Assembly: GCA_028280845.1 (NCBI GenBank)
Contig: JANQKZ010000019.1
Coordinates: 124,001 to 188,000, forward strand
Source of the DNA: Opitutales bacterium
Lineage (GTDB): Bacteria > Verrucomicrobiota > Verrucomicrobiia > Opitutales > JABSRG01
DNA: 64,000 nucleotides
Direction: 5' to 3'
The translations under genes were made by a program, and so were the position numbers. Below the pieces are notes generated by a model that had not been told where the DNA came from, ran no database searches, and saw only the letters and a list, made by a program, of their open reading frames with translations. Below, piece by piece: positions 1 through 9,106 of this stretch (its first letter is position 1; each line of letters starts with the position of its first letter).

Positions 1-243
1 TGCACTTCCAGGCAATAGGTATTTACGCTCTACCCCCCTGTCGCTCCCTGAGCTCCATTGCTTCGAAGTGGCCGCCACCACGGCTCTCGCCGCGGTATCA
101 AGGGTGAAACGGATGACGCCTCGACGAGTGCAGAGAGACAACACGGCCAATTTCCTATCGACATCCGCAACGAACAGTCCCGGCTGGCGCTGAAAGACTG
201 CGAATCGCTTCCCTCTTGAGATTTGGGGTTGACAAGAGAACAT
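1..243. other. Leading stretch without a recognisable gene
   Basis: I see no convincing coding frame in this stretch. The open frame on the minus strand is low-complexity and runs through the promoter of the downstream regulator. A TTGACA hexamer at 229-234 is a plausible -35 element for the efflux operon, because it lies just before the palindrome that begins at 244. Confidence 0.4.
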
Positions 244-269
244 ATGTATAGAACATTTGTTCTATACAT
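244..269. promoter_or_regulatory. Palindromic operator of the TetR-controlled efflux operon
   Basis: Two perfect 11-bp arms (TGTATAGAACA and its reverse complement) surround a TT centre at 245-268, and one further pair extends the match to 244 and 269. The palindrome starts 10 bp after a TTGACA hexamer and so covers the expected -10 region, 41 bp upstream of the TetR start. Position and symmetry are typical of a TetR-family operator. Autorepression of the whole operon is inferred. Confidence 0.75.
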
Positions 270-309
270 TTGAGCTAAACCTGAATTTTAAATCGAAAAG
301 AGATCTTAT

Positions 310-933
310 ATGGGAACCCAGAAAGATTCGGAGAAGACGAAGGCACGTCTTATTGAAGCGGCGGGGCAACTGTTCGCCGAGAAAGGACTTAAGGCGGTGA
401 CGGTGCGCGATATCGCAGCGGAAGCGGGAACTCAGATCAGTGCCTTGAACTATCATTTTCGTTCGAAAGATGAGCTTTATAAGGAGGTGCTGGTGGCGGC
501 ATGTATGAATGACCTGATCCGTGAAGAGGAGCAAACTGAGCTACGAAAACTGAAGCCGGCGAAGGCCTTGCGTCTGGTCATTGACGAAGTGGTGAAGCAA
601 CTACGCACGGAGGACGCCGATAGCTGGCAGAACAAGTTACTGGCGCGAGAGTCGCGCGACCCAAGCCCGGCTTTTGCGGAGGCCAGTGAGGTTTATTATA
701 AGCCACAAACGGATTTCATGGCGGAGTTGATCGGCGGCGTTGTGGGAAAGCCCGCCGACAATATGGAGGTGCGTCTGGCAGTTACTTCGATGTGGGCGAT
801 ATTCGATACCTTTTTTGAATACAAGCATTTGGTCGAGACCACATCGCCGGGCCTCTCGGACTATCTGGCTGAAAAGGACCGATTTAACACATGGCTGTTT
901 GAGCTGGTCGTTCATATGGCCGGTAAGAAGTAA
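310..933 (+). CDS. TetR/AcrR-family transcriptional regulator, CerR-like C-terminus
   Basis: A 207-residue ligand-responsive repressor. The N-terminal helix-turn-helix lies at about residues 14-55 and carries the usual TetR pattern (LIEAAGQLFAEKG, then TVRDIAAEAG and the LNYHFRSKDELY recognition segment). The C-terminal half resembles the CerR/DUF1956 ligand domain. The ATG is chosen because the TetR consensus starts a few residues after it; AAAAGAG upstream is a weak ribosome binding site. It is the first gene of a tight operon: only 8 bp separate it from the outer-membrane component. A long perfect palindrome upstream is the likely operator. Its role would be to derepress the efflux system when a toxic ligand binds. 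The ligand is unknown. Confidence 0.93.
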   Translation: MGTQKDSEKTKARLIEAAGQLFAEKGLKAVTVRDIAAEAGTQISALNYHFRSKDELYKEVLVAACMNDLIREEEQTELRKLKPAKALRLVIDEVVKQLRTEDADSWQNKLLARESRDPSPAFAEASEVYYKPQTDFMAELIGGVVGKPADNMEVRLAVTSMWAIFDTFFEYKHLVETTSPGLSDYLAEKDRFNTWLFELVVHMAGKK

Positions 934-941
934 AAACACCC

Positions 942-2306
942 ATGAAGGCGATTGTTTTGCTGGTCAGCGCTTGCCTGGCCACGGGTTGCACGACCCTCCA
1001 ACCGACGGAAAAGCAGGCATTGCCGGGAGGGATTCCGGAGGGCTGGGCATCGGAGGTAGTGACAACTGGGCTTCCCATCGCGTCAGGGTTCCTCGAATGG
1101 GCGGATGAGGAAACGCTGAATGAGCTGGTCCGCGAAGCGCTGGAGAACAATCCGGATCTTGGAGCAAGCGCCAAGCGCTTGGAGGCACAAGGATATTTGC
1201 TTGGCTTGACGCGCGCCCAGATGCTTCCACAAGCGCAGGCAAGCCTGAACTCCGGTCGCAACAACTTGGAAACAGGAGCGTACCAGCATCATCGCGGGAG
1301 TGCAGGGGTGAGTTGGGAGTTGGACCTTTGGGGCAAGTTGGCTGACGCGCATGTCGCTGCGCAGGAAGCGTTTATAGCGACAGAACAAGATTGGCAACAC
1401 TTACGTGACGCCTTGGCCGCCCGGGTGATTCAGACTTGGATCGAGCAGGTGGTCTTTCGTCGCGCGGTGACGATTGAAAGCGAACGGGTTGAGCTTTTGC
1501 AGAAGGTCGAGTTGCTTTTGACGGAGCGCTATCGCGATGGAACGGGAAATCTGGACGAGCTTTCCACGGCTCGTAGCCAAACAGAAATCGCAAAAGCAGA
1601 TTTGAGTCTGCAGCAGGCGGCGCTCAACGAATCCGTCCGCCGACTCGAGTTGCTGGTGGGGCGTTTTCCAGAGGGCAAATTGATGTCAGGCGCCGAACTT
1701 CCGCTTGTGCCGACAGCGGTTGCGAGCATTCCAGCGGATACTTTGGAGAACCGTCCGGATGTTCATGCGGCATTAGCACGGGTGGAATCTGCACGAGCAA
1801 CGATGCGATCGGCGAACAAGGAAGCGCTACCTTCGGTGAGGGTTTCCGGCGAGATATTTCACGAGAGTGCAATGCTGGGCGGTTTGGGTGGCGCGGGTAA
1901 TCAGTGGAGCGTCTTGGGATCGCTGTTTCAGCCCTTGTTTACCGGGGGAAGGATCCGAAGTGTAGCCAATGCTCGCGCATCCGAAGCGGATGCGGCCTTA
2001 CTGGATTTGCATTCGGTCGTACTGCAAGCGCTCAAGGAAGTGGAGGATGCCCTGGATGTTGAAGGGAGCCTTCGCGTGCAGGTTGAGGCGCTGACGGTGG
2101 CCGCACAGGAATCGGAGTCCAGTAGCCGATACTATCAGGATCGTTACCGCAAGGGGCTTGATTCTCTGCAGAGCATGCTCATCGCAAAGGAACAGGAGAT
2201 GGCGATAAAGCTGCGTCTCAACGACGTGCGGGGGAGAATCTTAATCAATCAAATTGATCTGGCGCTGGCGTTGGGAACGTCGGCCGAAACGGGAGATATC
2301 AAATGA
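942..2306 (+). CDS. NodT-type outer-membrane efflux lipoprotein (TolC family)
   Basis: A 454-residue outer-membrane channel of a tripartite efflux pump. Residues 1-16 are a lipoprotein signal ending at Cys16 (LATGC), so the mature protein should be lipid-anchored. The rest shows the two TolC-type repeats rich in long amphipathic helices (for example ENNPDLGASAKRLEAQ near residue 70 and a second ENRPDVHAALARVESA near 270). The ENxPD signature repeated at the start of each half is characteristic of the OEP family. The stop overlaps the start of the membrane-fusion gene by 4 bp, indicating translational coupling. Substrate cannot be read from this subunit. Confidence 0.93.
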   Translation: MKAIVLLVSACLATGCTTLQPTEKQALPGGIPEGWASEVVTTGLPIASGFLEWADEETLNELVREALENNPDLGASAKRLEAQGYLLGLTRAQMLPQAQASLNSGRNNLETGAYQHHRGSAGVSWELDLWGKLADAHVAAQEAFIATEQDWQHLRDALAARVIQTWIEQVVFRRAVTIESERVELLQKVELLLTERYRDGTGNLDELSTARSQTEIAKADLSLQQAALNESVRRLELLVGRFPEGKLMSGAELPLVPTAVASIPADTLENRPDVHAALARVESARATMRSANKEALPSVRVSGEIFHESAMLGGLGGAGNQWSVLGSLFQPLFTGGRIRSVANARASEADAALLDLHSVVLQALKEVEDALDVEGSLRVQVEALTVAAQESESSSRYYQDRYRKGLDSLQSMLIAKEQEMAIKLRLNDVRGRILINQIDLALALGTSAETGDIK

Positions 2307-3463
2307 AGACGATTTCTAAGAAGGTAAAAGCTGGGTTGTCACTGGCGGGCACGGTCGCCGTCTGTTTAACGGTTATAATGGCATTATCGTTTCTGGAACC
2401 GGTGGATCGAGTTCAGGAAACGCTTATAGAGGACTCGGTTGGAATGCCGGTTTCCGTCGTCACTGTGGAAGCGCGTACCCATGCCGCGAAGGTAGCGGCA
2501 TTGGGCGAAGTGATGCCTGTATGGGAGTCAACGGTTCGCGCTCAGGTTAATGGCAGAATTGAATTTATTTCCGAAACACTTCATACGGGAGCGTTGGTTA
2601 AGGAAGGTGAGGTATTGGTCCGGCTTGAGCGTAGCGCTTATGAAGCGCAGGCCGCGGATGCGAGGAGCCGACTGGCATCGGCCGAAACCGAGCTTCTACA
2701 GGAGGAGTTGCTGGGTCAGGAAGCGCAAGAGAACTGGGCACGGTCCGGAATGGGTGGACAACCGGATTCCCCGCTGACTTTGCGAACCCCGCAGTTCAAG
2801 GTGGCCCAGTCTGCCGTGGACGCGGCAAAAACGGCCTTGGACTATGCAGAGCGGCAGCTAAGTTGGACGGAAATTCGAGCTCCGTTTGATGGCGTGGTCA
2901 TTTCGCGTAGCGTGGATCTGGGTGAGTCGCTGTTTGCTGGCGATGTGGTGGGCTCTTTCTATGGACTTGATGCCGTCGAGGTCGGCATCCAGCTGGATAA
3001 TACGGAGTGGAATCTACTTCCCCAGCCGTTGATTGGGAGTGAAGCCAGGTTGCGGGAGCCGCAACAGGATTCCGAATGGGGAGCGAGTGTCATTCGCGAT
3101 AGCCAGCAAATGAATCGTCACTCGCGTTTACGGACACTCTTCCTGCGCGTGGATAACCCACTGCAACAGGATCCTCCGCTTTTGCCGGGGATGTTTGTTC
3201 GAACGGAGCTATCCGGGCGGGAGATTACCGGGTTGATACGGCTTCCGGAATCGGCATTGACCAAGGCGGGCAAGGTCTGGTTTGTCGATGCGGATAATCG
3301 ATTGGTCTCAATCCGTACAGAACCGCTTTTCCGAGGGGATGGAACAGTATACATCGAGATTTCTGCGGGGATAGCGGATAAACTCCGTGTTGCGGTGTCG
3401 CCGGATAGTAGTTTCGTATCCGGATTGCAAGTACGGCCTATTGAAGACGGAAAGGGAAGTTAG
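2303..3463 (+). CDS. RND efflux periplasmic adaptor (membrane-fusion protein)
   Basis: A 386-residue HlyD/AcrA-type adaptor. One N-terminal membrane segment (about residues 10-29) anchors it in the inner membrane. It is followed by the first half of a lipoyl-like domain (VRAQVNGRIEFI), a helical hairpin (about 110-165), the second lipoyl half (WTEIRAPFDGVVISRSVDLGE) and beta-barrel and membrane-proximal domains. It bridges the permease and the NodT channel encoded on either side. The start overlaps the previous stop (ATGA), and the permease begins 2 bp after its stop, so the pump genes are one transcript. Confidence 0.92.
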   Translation: MKTISKKVKAGLSLAGTVAVCLTVIMALSFLEPVDRVQETLIEDSVGMPVSVVTVEARTHAAKVAALGEVMPVWESTVRAQVNGRIEFISETLHTGALVKEGEVLVRLERSAYEAQAADARSRLASAETELLQEELLGQEAQENWARSGMGGQPDSPLTLRTPQFKVAQSAVDAAKTALDYAERQLSWTEIRAPFDGVVISRSVDLGESLFAGDVVGSFYGLDAVEVGIQLDNTEWNLLPQPLIGSEARLREPQQDSEWGASVIRDSQQMNRHSRLRTLFLRVDNPLQQDPPLLPGMFVRTELSGREITGLIRLPESALTKAGKVWFVDADNRLVSIRTEPLFRGDGTVYIEISAGIADKLRVAVSPDSSFVSGLQVRPIEDGKGS

Positions 3464-3465
3464 TC

Positions 3466-6400
3466 ATGCACACGCTTTCGGCCTGGTTTATACGCAATCC
3501 GGTTGCAGCCAACCTCTTGATGGGCCTCGCTTTGATCGGTGGCCTGTTCACCTTGCAGTCGATTCGCATTGAGGGTTTTCCCACTTTACCGCCCAGCTCA
3601 GTAACCGTGACAACCCTGTATCCCGGGGCGAGCGCGGAGCAGGTAGATCGCGGTGTTTCGCGGCGTATCGAAAAGGCGCTGGAAGGCACGCCCGGAGTCA
3701 AGAAACTGACCTCGCTTTCAAGCGAATCCGTTTCTTCAGTCACGGTACAAAAGAACAGCGGTTTTAATTTCGAGCGTTTTCAGAACGAAGTTACCTCACG
3801 CGTCGATTCGATCTACAATTTGCCGCGCGATGCCGAGCGCCCCATAGTAACGCGAGACGAATTCACCGTGGAGGCGCTGCTGGTGCAGGTGTATGGCGAC
3901 GCGGAACCGCTTGCCTTGCAACGGACGGCCCGCGAAATACGGGAGGAATTGCTGGGACATCCAAAGATCACGAAAGTGGAATCCTTTGGGATGCAGTCCT
4001 ATGAGATCCGTGTGGAAGTCGATGATGAGTTGCTGCGTATGCATGGCCTGTCCTTGCATGATGTTGCTGCTGCCGTGGATGCGGCTTCACTCGACTACCG
4101 TACGGGGAGTATCCGCAGCGAGCGTGGACGCGTGGTGGTACGAGCGGATTCCAGGGCGTTTGGCTACGAGGAATTTGCTTCGATTCCGCTTAAGACCTTT
4201 CCCAACGGAGCGCGCCTGCTAGTCAAAGATGTGGGTGAGGTGATTGACGGTTTTGTGGAGGAAACCAGTTTCGCCCGATTTCAAAACAGCCCGTCGGTGG
4301 GTATTCAACTCTACACGAGCAAGAAAGGACACCTGATTGAGATCAGCGACGCGGCGCACGAGATTGTTGAACGTCTGCGGCCACAGCTGCCCGAGGGTAT
4401 CCAGCTCGACATCTGGGGCGAATATAGTGTCTACATGAAAGATCGACTCCAGCTCCTGGCAACGAATGCGTGGCAGGGACTGTTGATTGTTTTCGGGTTA
4501 CTGGCGGTGTTTTTGAACTTTCGGCTGGCGTTTTGGGTGGCAATGGGAATTCCCATTTCAGTTGCCGGGACACTGATTGTGATGGGCGACCGTTTCCTCG
4601 GTCACTCGTTAAATGATATTACCACTTTCGGCATAATCGTAGTGCTGGGGATTCTGGTGGATGACGCGATCGTGGTCGGCGAGAGCGTATTTGATGCTCG
4701 CCGAAAAACCGGGGATGCGATCCAGGGCACGATTCACGGGGTGAATCGCGTATCGACCGCGACAGTGTTCGGGTGTTTTACAACGGTGGCCGCATTTTTT
4801 CCGTTACTGCTGATCGACAATGATTTGGGCAAGGTCATGGCGGCGTTTGCTGTGGTGGTGATTGTGGCCTTGCTGGTGTCCTTATTTGAAAGCAAGCTGA
4901 TTTTGCCCGCGCACCTGGCGGCGGTAAAGCTCGATGAAAAACCGCCCCGGAAGCCATGGACTCGTTTCTGGCGACGTATTCAAACATTGGCGACATCGGT
5001 GCTCGATCTCTTGAACCAGCGACTTTACCAGCCTCTACTCGAATGGGCATTACGGCATCGGTATGCTGTGTTAGTGGTTTTTGTAAGCATCCCGATTTGT
5101 ATGTCGATGATCGTCTCCAAAGGATGGATCCGAACGGTGTTTTTTCCTGAAGTACCCGGACAGTTTATATCGGTGACGCTGAACATGAATAGCGGCAGTC
5201 CGCTCAACCTGACACTGGAAAATGTTACCAAGATAGAGACCTGTGCCGAAGAGTTCAATGCCGAGGCGATGGCCGAATTGAAAACGGACGAGCCGCCGAT
5301 CGCCCGTATCATGACGGCCTTGGTCGATGAAACATCGGCTGTCATTTTTGCTGAGCTTCAACCTGAAAGGGAGCGGAAGATTGAAACGATGGAGACCTTG
5401 CGACGCTGGCGGGATCGAGTTGGCCTGCTGGAAGGCGTCGAAGAATTGACGTTCAGTGGAGCGGAGGACATGGGGGGTGGGTTTGTGGTGGCCTTGGGGG
5501 CGCGGGAAACCGCTGTGCTTGAAGCCGCGGTGGAAAGCTTTTCCCGGGAATTGGCAACAATCGATGGAGTCTACGATGTTCGTGATAATCTGCGGCAGGG
5601 TAGTCCCCAGATTCGTTTGCATCTAAAACCCGAAGCCCAGCACCTGGGATTGACCACAGCTGACTTGGCGAGGCAAATTGGCGACGCTTTTGGCGGACTT
5701 GAAGTTCAGCGGATGCAACGCGGAGCCGACGAAGTAAAGGTGAAAGTGGGCTACCTGCGCGAGCGACGCCAACATGTGCGGGATATCATGGATACGCATA
5801 TCCAGACAGTGAATGGGGATTGGGTGCCTTTATCTTTGGTAGCCACAATCGAATCGAGCTATGTGCCTGTTAATATTTTTCGAGAGAATGGCAAGCGACA
5901 GGTGTATGTCCAAGCGAACTTGAACAAGAAAGTGGTGAGCCCTTCCGAGGTGTTTTCCAGGATCAAGGCCACGATCGAACCACAGTTGCAGACCTTGTAT
6001 CCGCAGTTGGAAATCAAAGGGGCCGGCGAACTTGAAGAAATGGGAGAAATACGCGGTGGCCTCAAGCGGGCTCTGGTCATGATTGCCATTTTGATTTATG
6101 CGCTTCTGGCGGTGCCATTGAAATCCTACAGCCAGCCCTTGGTGATTATGGCGGTGGTCCCGTTCTCCTTTGTCGGCGCAATGATCGGCCATTGGGTGAT
6201 GGATTTTCCGCTCAGCCTACTTTCGTTTTTTGGCATGCTGGCTGTGATGGGCATCGTAGTGAATGATAGCCTGGTTATGATCACGCGTTTCAATCAAATA
6301 CGCGGGGAAGGCACGCCCATTCATAAAGCGCTGATCATGGCAGGCGCCAGCCGATTCCGGGCGATCCTCCTCACTACGATCACAACGGTTTGCGGATTGA

Positions 6401-6570
6401 TGCCGCTGTTGTCGGAAACGTCTGAACAGGCACAATATCTCATTCCTGCCGCGGTTTCACTTGCGTGGGGTGAGTTGCTCGCAACGCCCGTCACACTTTT
6501 CATCGTACCGTTGCTCATCGCTATTGGCAGCGACATCCGTTCACTGCTTAGGGGGGGAAGCCGACCGTGA
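3466..6570 (+). CDS. RND efflux permease (AcrB/MexB-like, HAE superfamily)
   Basis: A 1034-residue inner-membrane proton antiporter of normal family length. It has the RND plan: TM1 near the N-terminus, a large periplasmic loop, TM2-6, TM7, a second periplasmic loop and TM8-12. The proton-relay acidic pair is visible in TM4 (GILVDDAIV, Asp399-Asp400). The loop segment TLYPGASAEQVDRGVSRRIE is the standard porter-domain signature. It would collect substrates from periplasm or membrane and pass them to the NodT channel. It overlaps the next gene by 4 bp. Drug rather than metal efflux is likely because the heavy-metal CusA-type motifs are absent, but specificity is not determined. Confidence 0.95.
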   Translation: MHTLSAWFIRNPVAANLLMGLALIGGLFTLQSIRIEGFPTLPPSSVTVTTLYPGASAEQVDRGVSRRIEKALEGTPGVKKLTSLSSESVSSVTVQKNSGFNFERFQNEVTSRVDSIYNLPRDAERPIVTRDEFTVEALLVQVYGDAEPLALQRTAREIREELLGHPKITKVESFGMQSYEIRVEVDDELLRMHGLSLHDVAAAVDAASLDYRTGSIRSERGRVVVRADSRAFGYEEFASIPLKTFPNGARLLVKDVGEVIDGFVEETSFARFQNSPSVGIQLYTSKKGHLIEISDAAHEIVERLRPQLPEGIQLDIWGEYSVYMKDRLQLLATNAWQGLLIVFGLLAVFLNFRLAFWVAMGIPISVAGTLIVMGDRFLGHSLNDITTFGIIVVLGILVDDAIVVGESVFDARRKTGDAIQGTIHGVNRVSTATVFGCFTTVAAFFPLLLIDNDLGKVMAAFAVVVIVALLVSLFESKLILPAHLAAVKLDEKPPRKPWTRFWRRIQTLATSVLDLLNQRLYQPLLEWALRHRYAVLVVFVSIPICMSMIVSKGWIRTVFFPEVPGQFISVTLNMNSGSPLNLTLENVTKIETCAEEFNAEAMAELKTDEPPIARIMTALVDETSAVIFAELQPERERKIETMETLRRWRDRVGLLEGVEELTFSGAEDMGGGFVVALGARETAVLEAAVESFSRELATIDGVYDVRDNLRQGSPQIRLHLKPEAQHLGLTTADLARQIGDAFGGLEVQRMQRGADEVKVKVGYLRERRQHVRDIMDTHIQTVNGDWVPLSLVATIESSYVPVNIFRENGKRQVYVQANLNKKVVSPSEVFSRIKATIEPQLQTLYPQLEIKGAGELEEMGEIRGGLKRALVMIAILIYALLAVPLKSYSQPLVIMAVVPFSFVGAMIGHWVMDFPLSLLSFFGMLAVMGIVVNDSLVMITRFNQIRGEGTPIHKALIMAGASRFRAILLTTITTVCGLMPLLSETSEQAQYLIPAAVSLAWGELLATPVTLFIVPLLIAIGSDIRSLLRGGSRP

Positions 6571-7433
6571 AGATCCTAAATCCATTTTCGCTGTCCGGGT
6601 TGATTCGTCGTTTTTGGCGAAAGGCCATACTAACGTGGGGGATGGTCATGTTTGAATCGGTATCGCTCGTGGCATTTCCGGTGGTGATCGGATGGGCGGT
6701 GGACGACCTGCTCAACGACAGCGGGGCGGGGGTACTAAAGTTGGGAGGGCTTTGTCTTGTGTTACTGTTCGTGGGGGCTGCCCGCCGGTTTTACGACACT
6801 CGCGCCTACGCGCACATCTATCGGACCGTAGCCGACGAAGTCGTTGCGGAAGAGCGACGCAGGCAAAGTCCGCTCTCCACTACTTCAGCACGCGTTTCGC
6901 TATTCAGGGAATTCATTGAGTTTTTGGAAGAGTCGATACCCGCACTCCTCAACGAGTTTATTGGTTTGTTTGGAACGCTGGCCATTATCGCCTTAATTGA
7001 CCTGCGCGTGTTTTTTGCCTGCTTGGGAGCAGCGGGCTTCACCACGGGGGTATACTGGTTAAGCGGTGGGAGAATCTTTCGGCTGAATCAGGGCATGAAT
7101 GATGAGACAGAAAAACAGGTTGCGGTGCTGGAATCCGGTGATCGTGCGACCGTGCAACATCACTTCGGTTTACTGGCACACTGGCAGATTCGTCTGTCAG
7201 ATCTGGAGACGGGGAATTATTCGGTGATCTGGCTGGCGCTTTCGGCAGTCGTGATCTACACGATCATCGCGGTTGCAACTTCCGCTACAGCGACGATGGG
7301 GCAAGTGATTGCTGCGGTGATGTATGTCTTTGGATTTGTCGAAGCAATTTTGGCCTTCCCGCTTTACTACGCCCAACTCATTCGCTTGCGAGAAATCGCT
7401 GGACGGTTGGCTGCCCCATTTTCTGGCAAGTGA
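6567..7433 (+). CDS. ABC transporter six-TM-domain protein without an ATPase domain
   Basis: A 288-residue hydrophobic protein with about six membrane segments laid out like the transmembrane domain of an exporter-type ABC half-transporter (for example MVMFESVSLVAFPVVIGWAVDD near the N-terminus and SVIWLALSAVVIYTIIAVATS later). It stops where a nucleotide-binding domain would begin: no Walker A, signature or Walker B motif follows, and no separate ATPase gene is in the operon. The 4-bp overlap with the RND permease shows that it belongs to the efflux operon. It may be an accessory membrane subunit or a degenerate exporter half. Function is unknown. Confidence 0.8.
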   Translation: MKILNPFSLSGLIRRFWRKAILTWGMVMFESVSLVAFPVVIGWAVDDLLNDSGAGVLKLGGLCLVLLFVGAARRFYDTRAYAHIYRTVADEVVAEERRRQSPLSTTSARVSLFREFIEFLEESIPALLNEFIGLFGTLAIIALIDLRVFFACLGAAGFTTGVYWLSGGRIFRLNQGMNDETEKQVAVLESGDRATVQHHFGLLAHWQIRLSDLETGNYSVIWLALSAVVIYTIIAVATSATATMGQVIAAVMYVFGFVEAILAFPLYYAQLIRLREIAGRLAAPFSGK

Positions 7434-7506
7434 CACTCAATCCTCTCCGCCATACAATACCTTGTGTCCAACCTGGAGGTTCCGTGCATCTGTGGGGGAA
7501 CGCGTC

Positions 7507-8832
7507 CTAATCCAACACGATTCCGAACAGGGTGGCATACATAATTCGGTAGATATCCGTGTTCTGCACGGTATTGGGCAGGAGATGGCTGTTCAAGCCG
7601 TGAGCCCGGGCGATGACCCCACCGTTAAAATCGCCGTAGTCCGGCCAGACGATGGCAAAGGGAAGGCGGGTGCCCCCGGCGTTGGGAGCGGCCATGAAGG
7701 CCATGGACCCGGGCCCGTCGACCCCATCAACTGGGGAGCCACTGGGAGCATGCGTGGGCAAGGGGTTTGCCGCCATCTCAGGAACATCAATGGCGAAGAG
7801 GGCTGGGTTCCCGGCGTTGCTGTCCGCGGCGACAACAATCAAGGTATTCGGATCCTGCTGCTGATAGGCCAGAGCGTGGCCGATGGCTGCGTCAGCCCGC
7901 CGCATGGCTTCCAGCATGCCGGAGGCATTCCCGTTATTTGAAAAATTGTCAGACCCCTCCTCTTCCGCCACGAGGAAGAAACGCTCTCCTTTTGCTGAAA
8001 GAAAATCGATGGCAAAGGCAGTCATCTCGGCAAAGGTCGGCGCTTCAGGGAAAAAGAGCGGTAGGCCCGACGCCGCCAGGTCTTCCTCCGGCTGATCATT
8101 AAAGGTATGCTCATGGGCAAACACACCCAGCACTTTCATCTCCGCTTTAGGATCGAGGGCCATCAACTGCTCTCGGTCGTAGACAACCGTATAGCCGGAC
8201 TCCTTGGCTTCCTTGATCAAATTGCGGCCATCCGTCCGGGTGCCCTGCCCCCCATGAAATCCGGTCGCCGACTCAGGCAGCAGATATTGCTCTCCGCCCG
8301 AAAAGATCAAGGGCACCCCGCTGGCCATGACCTTGGCCGCAATCGCGTTCCCGTCCTTGCGAGTCAGGTGGCTGGCGGCAAAGACCCCGGTTCCAGGTTC
8401 GGCGATGTGTCCGCTATTGACAATGCCGACCGGTATCCCAGCTTCGTGGGCTTCCATCAGTATGCTCATGGAAGCTCCGGACAGTGCGGTCAGCGCTTCC
8501 TGTCCAAACATCCCATACGAATCCTTAGGAACCTTTTTCCCATAGGCATGAGCCGTCGCCCCGGCATGCGATGAGCTGGCCAGCGAATCAATGGGATGCC
8601 CACGGTAAACCCCCATTGCTTCCAGTCCATCCCAACGGGTGTGCCCATCAGGGCCATGATCCAGGAGCCTCAACGCTGCCCAATGATTGGCTGCGGCCCC
8701 ATCCGGATGGATGAAGATGACCGAGCCCCGCTCGGGGAGTTCGCTCCGTATCGCTCCATGTAGCGAACCGAGTCCTGCGACTGCCAATAACGCTACCCCT
8801 ACCCATGTTTTTAAAGAAATGTGCCAGTTCAT
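7507..8832 (-). CDS. Alkaline phosphatase (PhoA-superfamily) with altered active site
   Basis: A 441-residue exported protein. I place the start at 8832 because MNWHISLKTWVGVALLAVAG gives a clean signal peptide; the longer frame to 8874 adds 14 residues in front of it. The fold signature of alkaline phosphatase is present: a metal-binding Asp (FIHPDG, Asp44), a serine segment (ASSSHAGATA, about 85-94), and EEEGSDN with Glu292 and Asp295. Two His ligands of classical PhoA are not seen: the spot after Asp295 reads FSNN, and the usual Asp-His pair reads Asp337-Ser338. It could act on phosphate or sulfate esters, or have reduced activity. It is convergent with the efflux operon. Confidence 0.8.
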   Translation of the reverse strand: MNWHISLKTWVGVALLAVAGLGSLHGAIRSELPERGSVIFIHPDGAAANHWAALRLLDHGPDGHTRWDGLEAMGVYRGHPIDSLASSSHAGATAHAYGKKVPKDSYGMFGQEALTALSGASMSILMEAHEAGIPVGIVNSGHIAEPGTGVFAASHLTRKDGNAIAAKVMASGVPLIFSGGEQYLLPESATGFHGGQGTRTDGRNLIKEAKESGYTVVYDREQLMALDPKAEMKVLGVFAHEHTFNDQPEEDLAASGLPLFFPEAPTFAEMTAFAIDFLSAKGERFFLVAEEEGSDNFSNNGNASGMLEAMRRADAAIGHALAYQQQDPNTLIVVAADSNAGNPALFAIDVPEMAANPLPTHAPSGSPVDGVDGPGSMAFMAAPNAGGTRLPFAIVWPDYGDFNGGVIARAHGLNSHLLPNTVQNTDIYRIMYATLFGIVLD

Positions 8833-8922
8833 GTGGGCATACCAATCACAGATCCCGAGCCATATCAAGGGCATGCACGTTACAAACAGGTTAAGACAGG
8901 CCCCGGGAAGGGCTGCTTAAAC

Positions 8923-8941
8923 GGCGGGATACCATCCCGCC
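8923..8941. repeat. Short hairpin element, 8-bp stem
   Basis: GGCGGGAT and ATCCCGCC form a perfect 8-bp stem around a 3-base loop, in the gap between the rhamnosidase and the alkaline phosphatase. There is no T-run after it on either strand, so it looks more like a REP-type palindrome than an intrinsic terminator. Confidence 0.45.
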
Positions 8942-9066
8942 CTCCCGGCAAAAAACCATACAAAATCCATCCGTGGAGATCGTGCTCTTGTCCCGCCGGT
9001 GCCTAAGCGAAGGAGGATGCGCGAGCCCCCACAGGCCAATAAACATAGACGAAGCAATCCTGGGAG

Positions 9067-9085
9067 GGCTGCATGGCATGCAGCC
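9067..9085. repeat. Short hairpin element, 8-bp stem
   Basis: GGCTGCAT and ATGCAGCC pair perfectly around a 3-base loop just downstream of the rhamnosidase stop. It has the same stem and loop size as the hairpin 140 bp away. No T-run follows, so attenuation or mRNA end protection is possible but unproven. Confidence 0.45.
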
Positions 9086-9106
9086 GCAATCCACAACCCA
9101 ACCGGC

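Noticed and set aside
8872-8885. GTTACA half-site near the alkaline phosphatase start
   Set aside because: The other half of the LacI-type palindrome is not present, so it was not counted as an operator.
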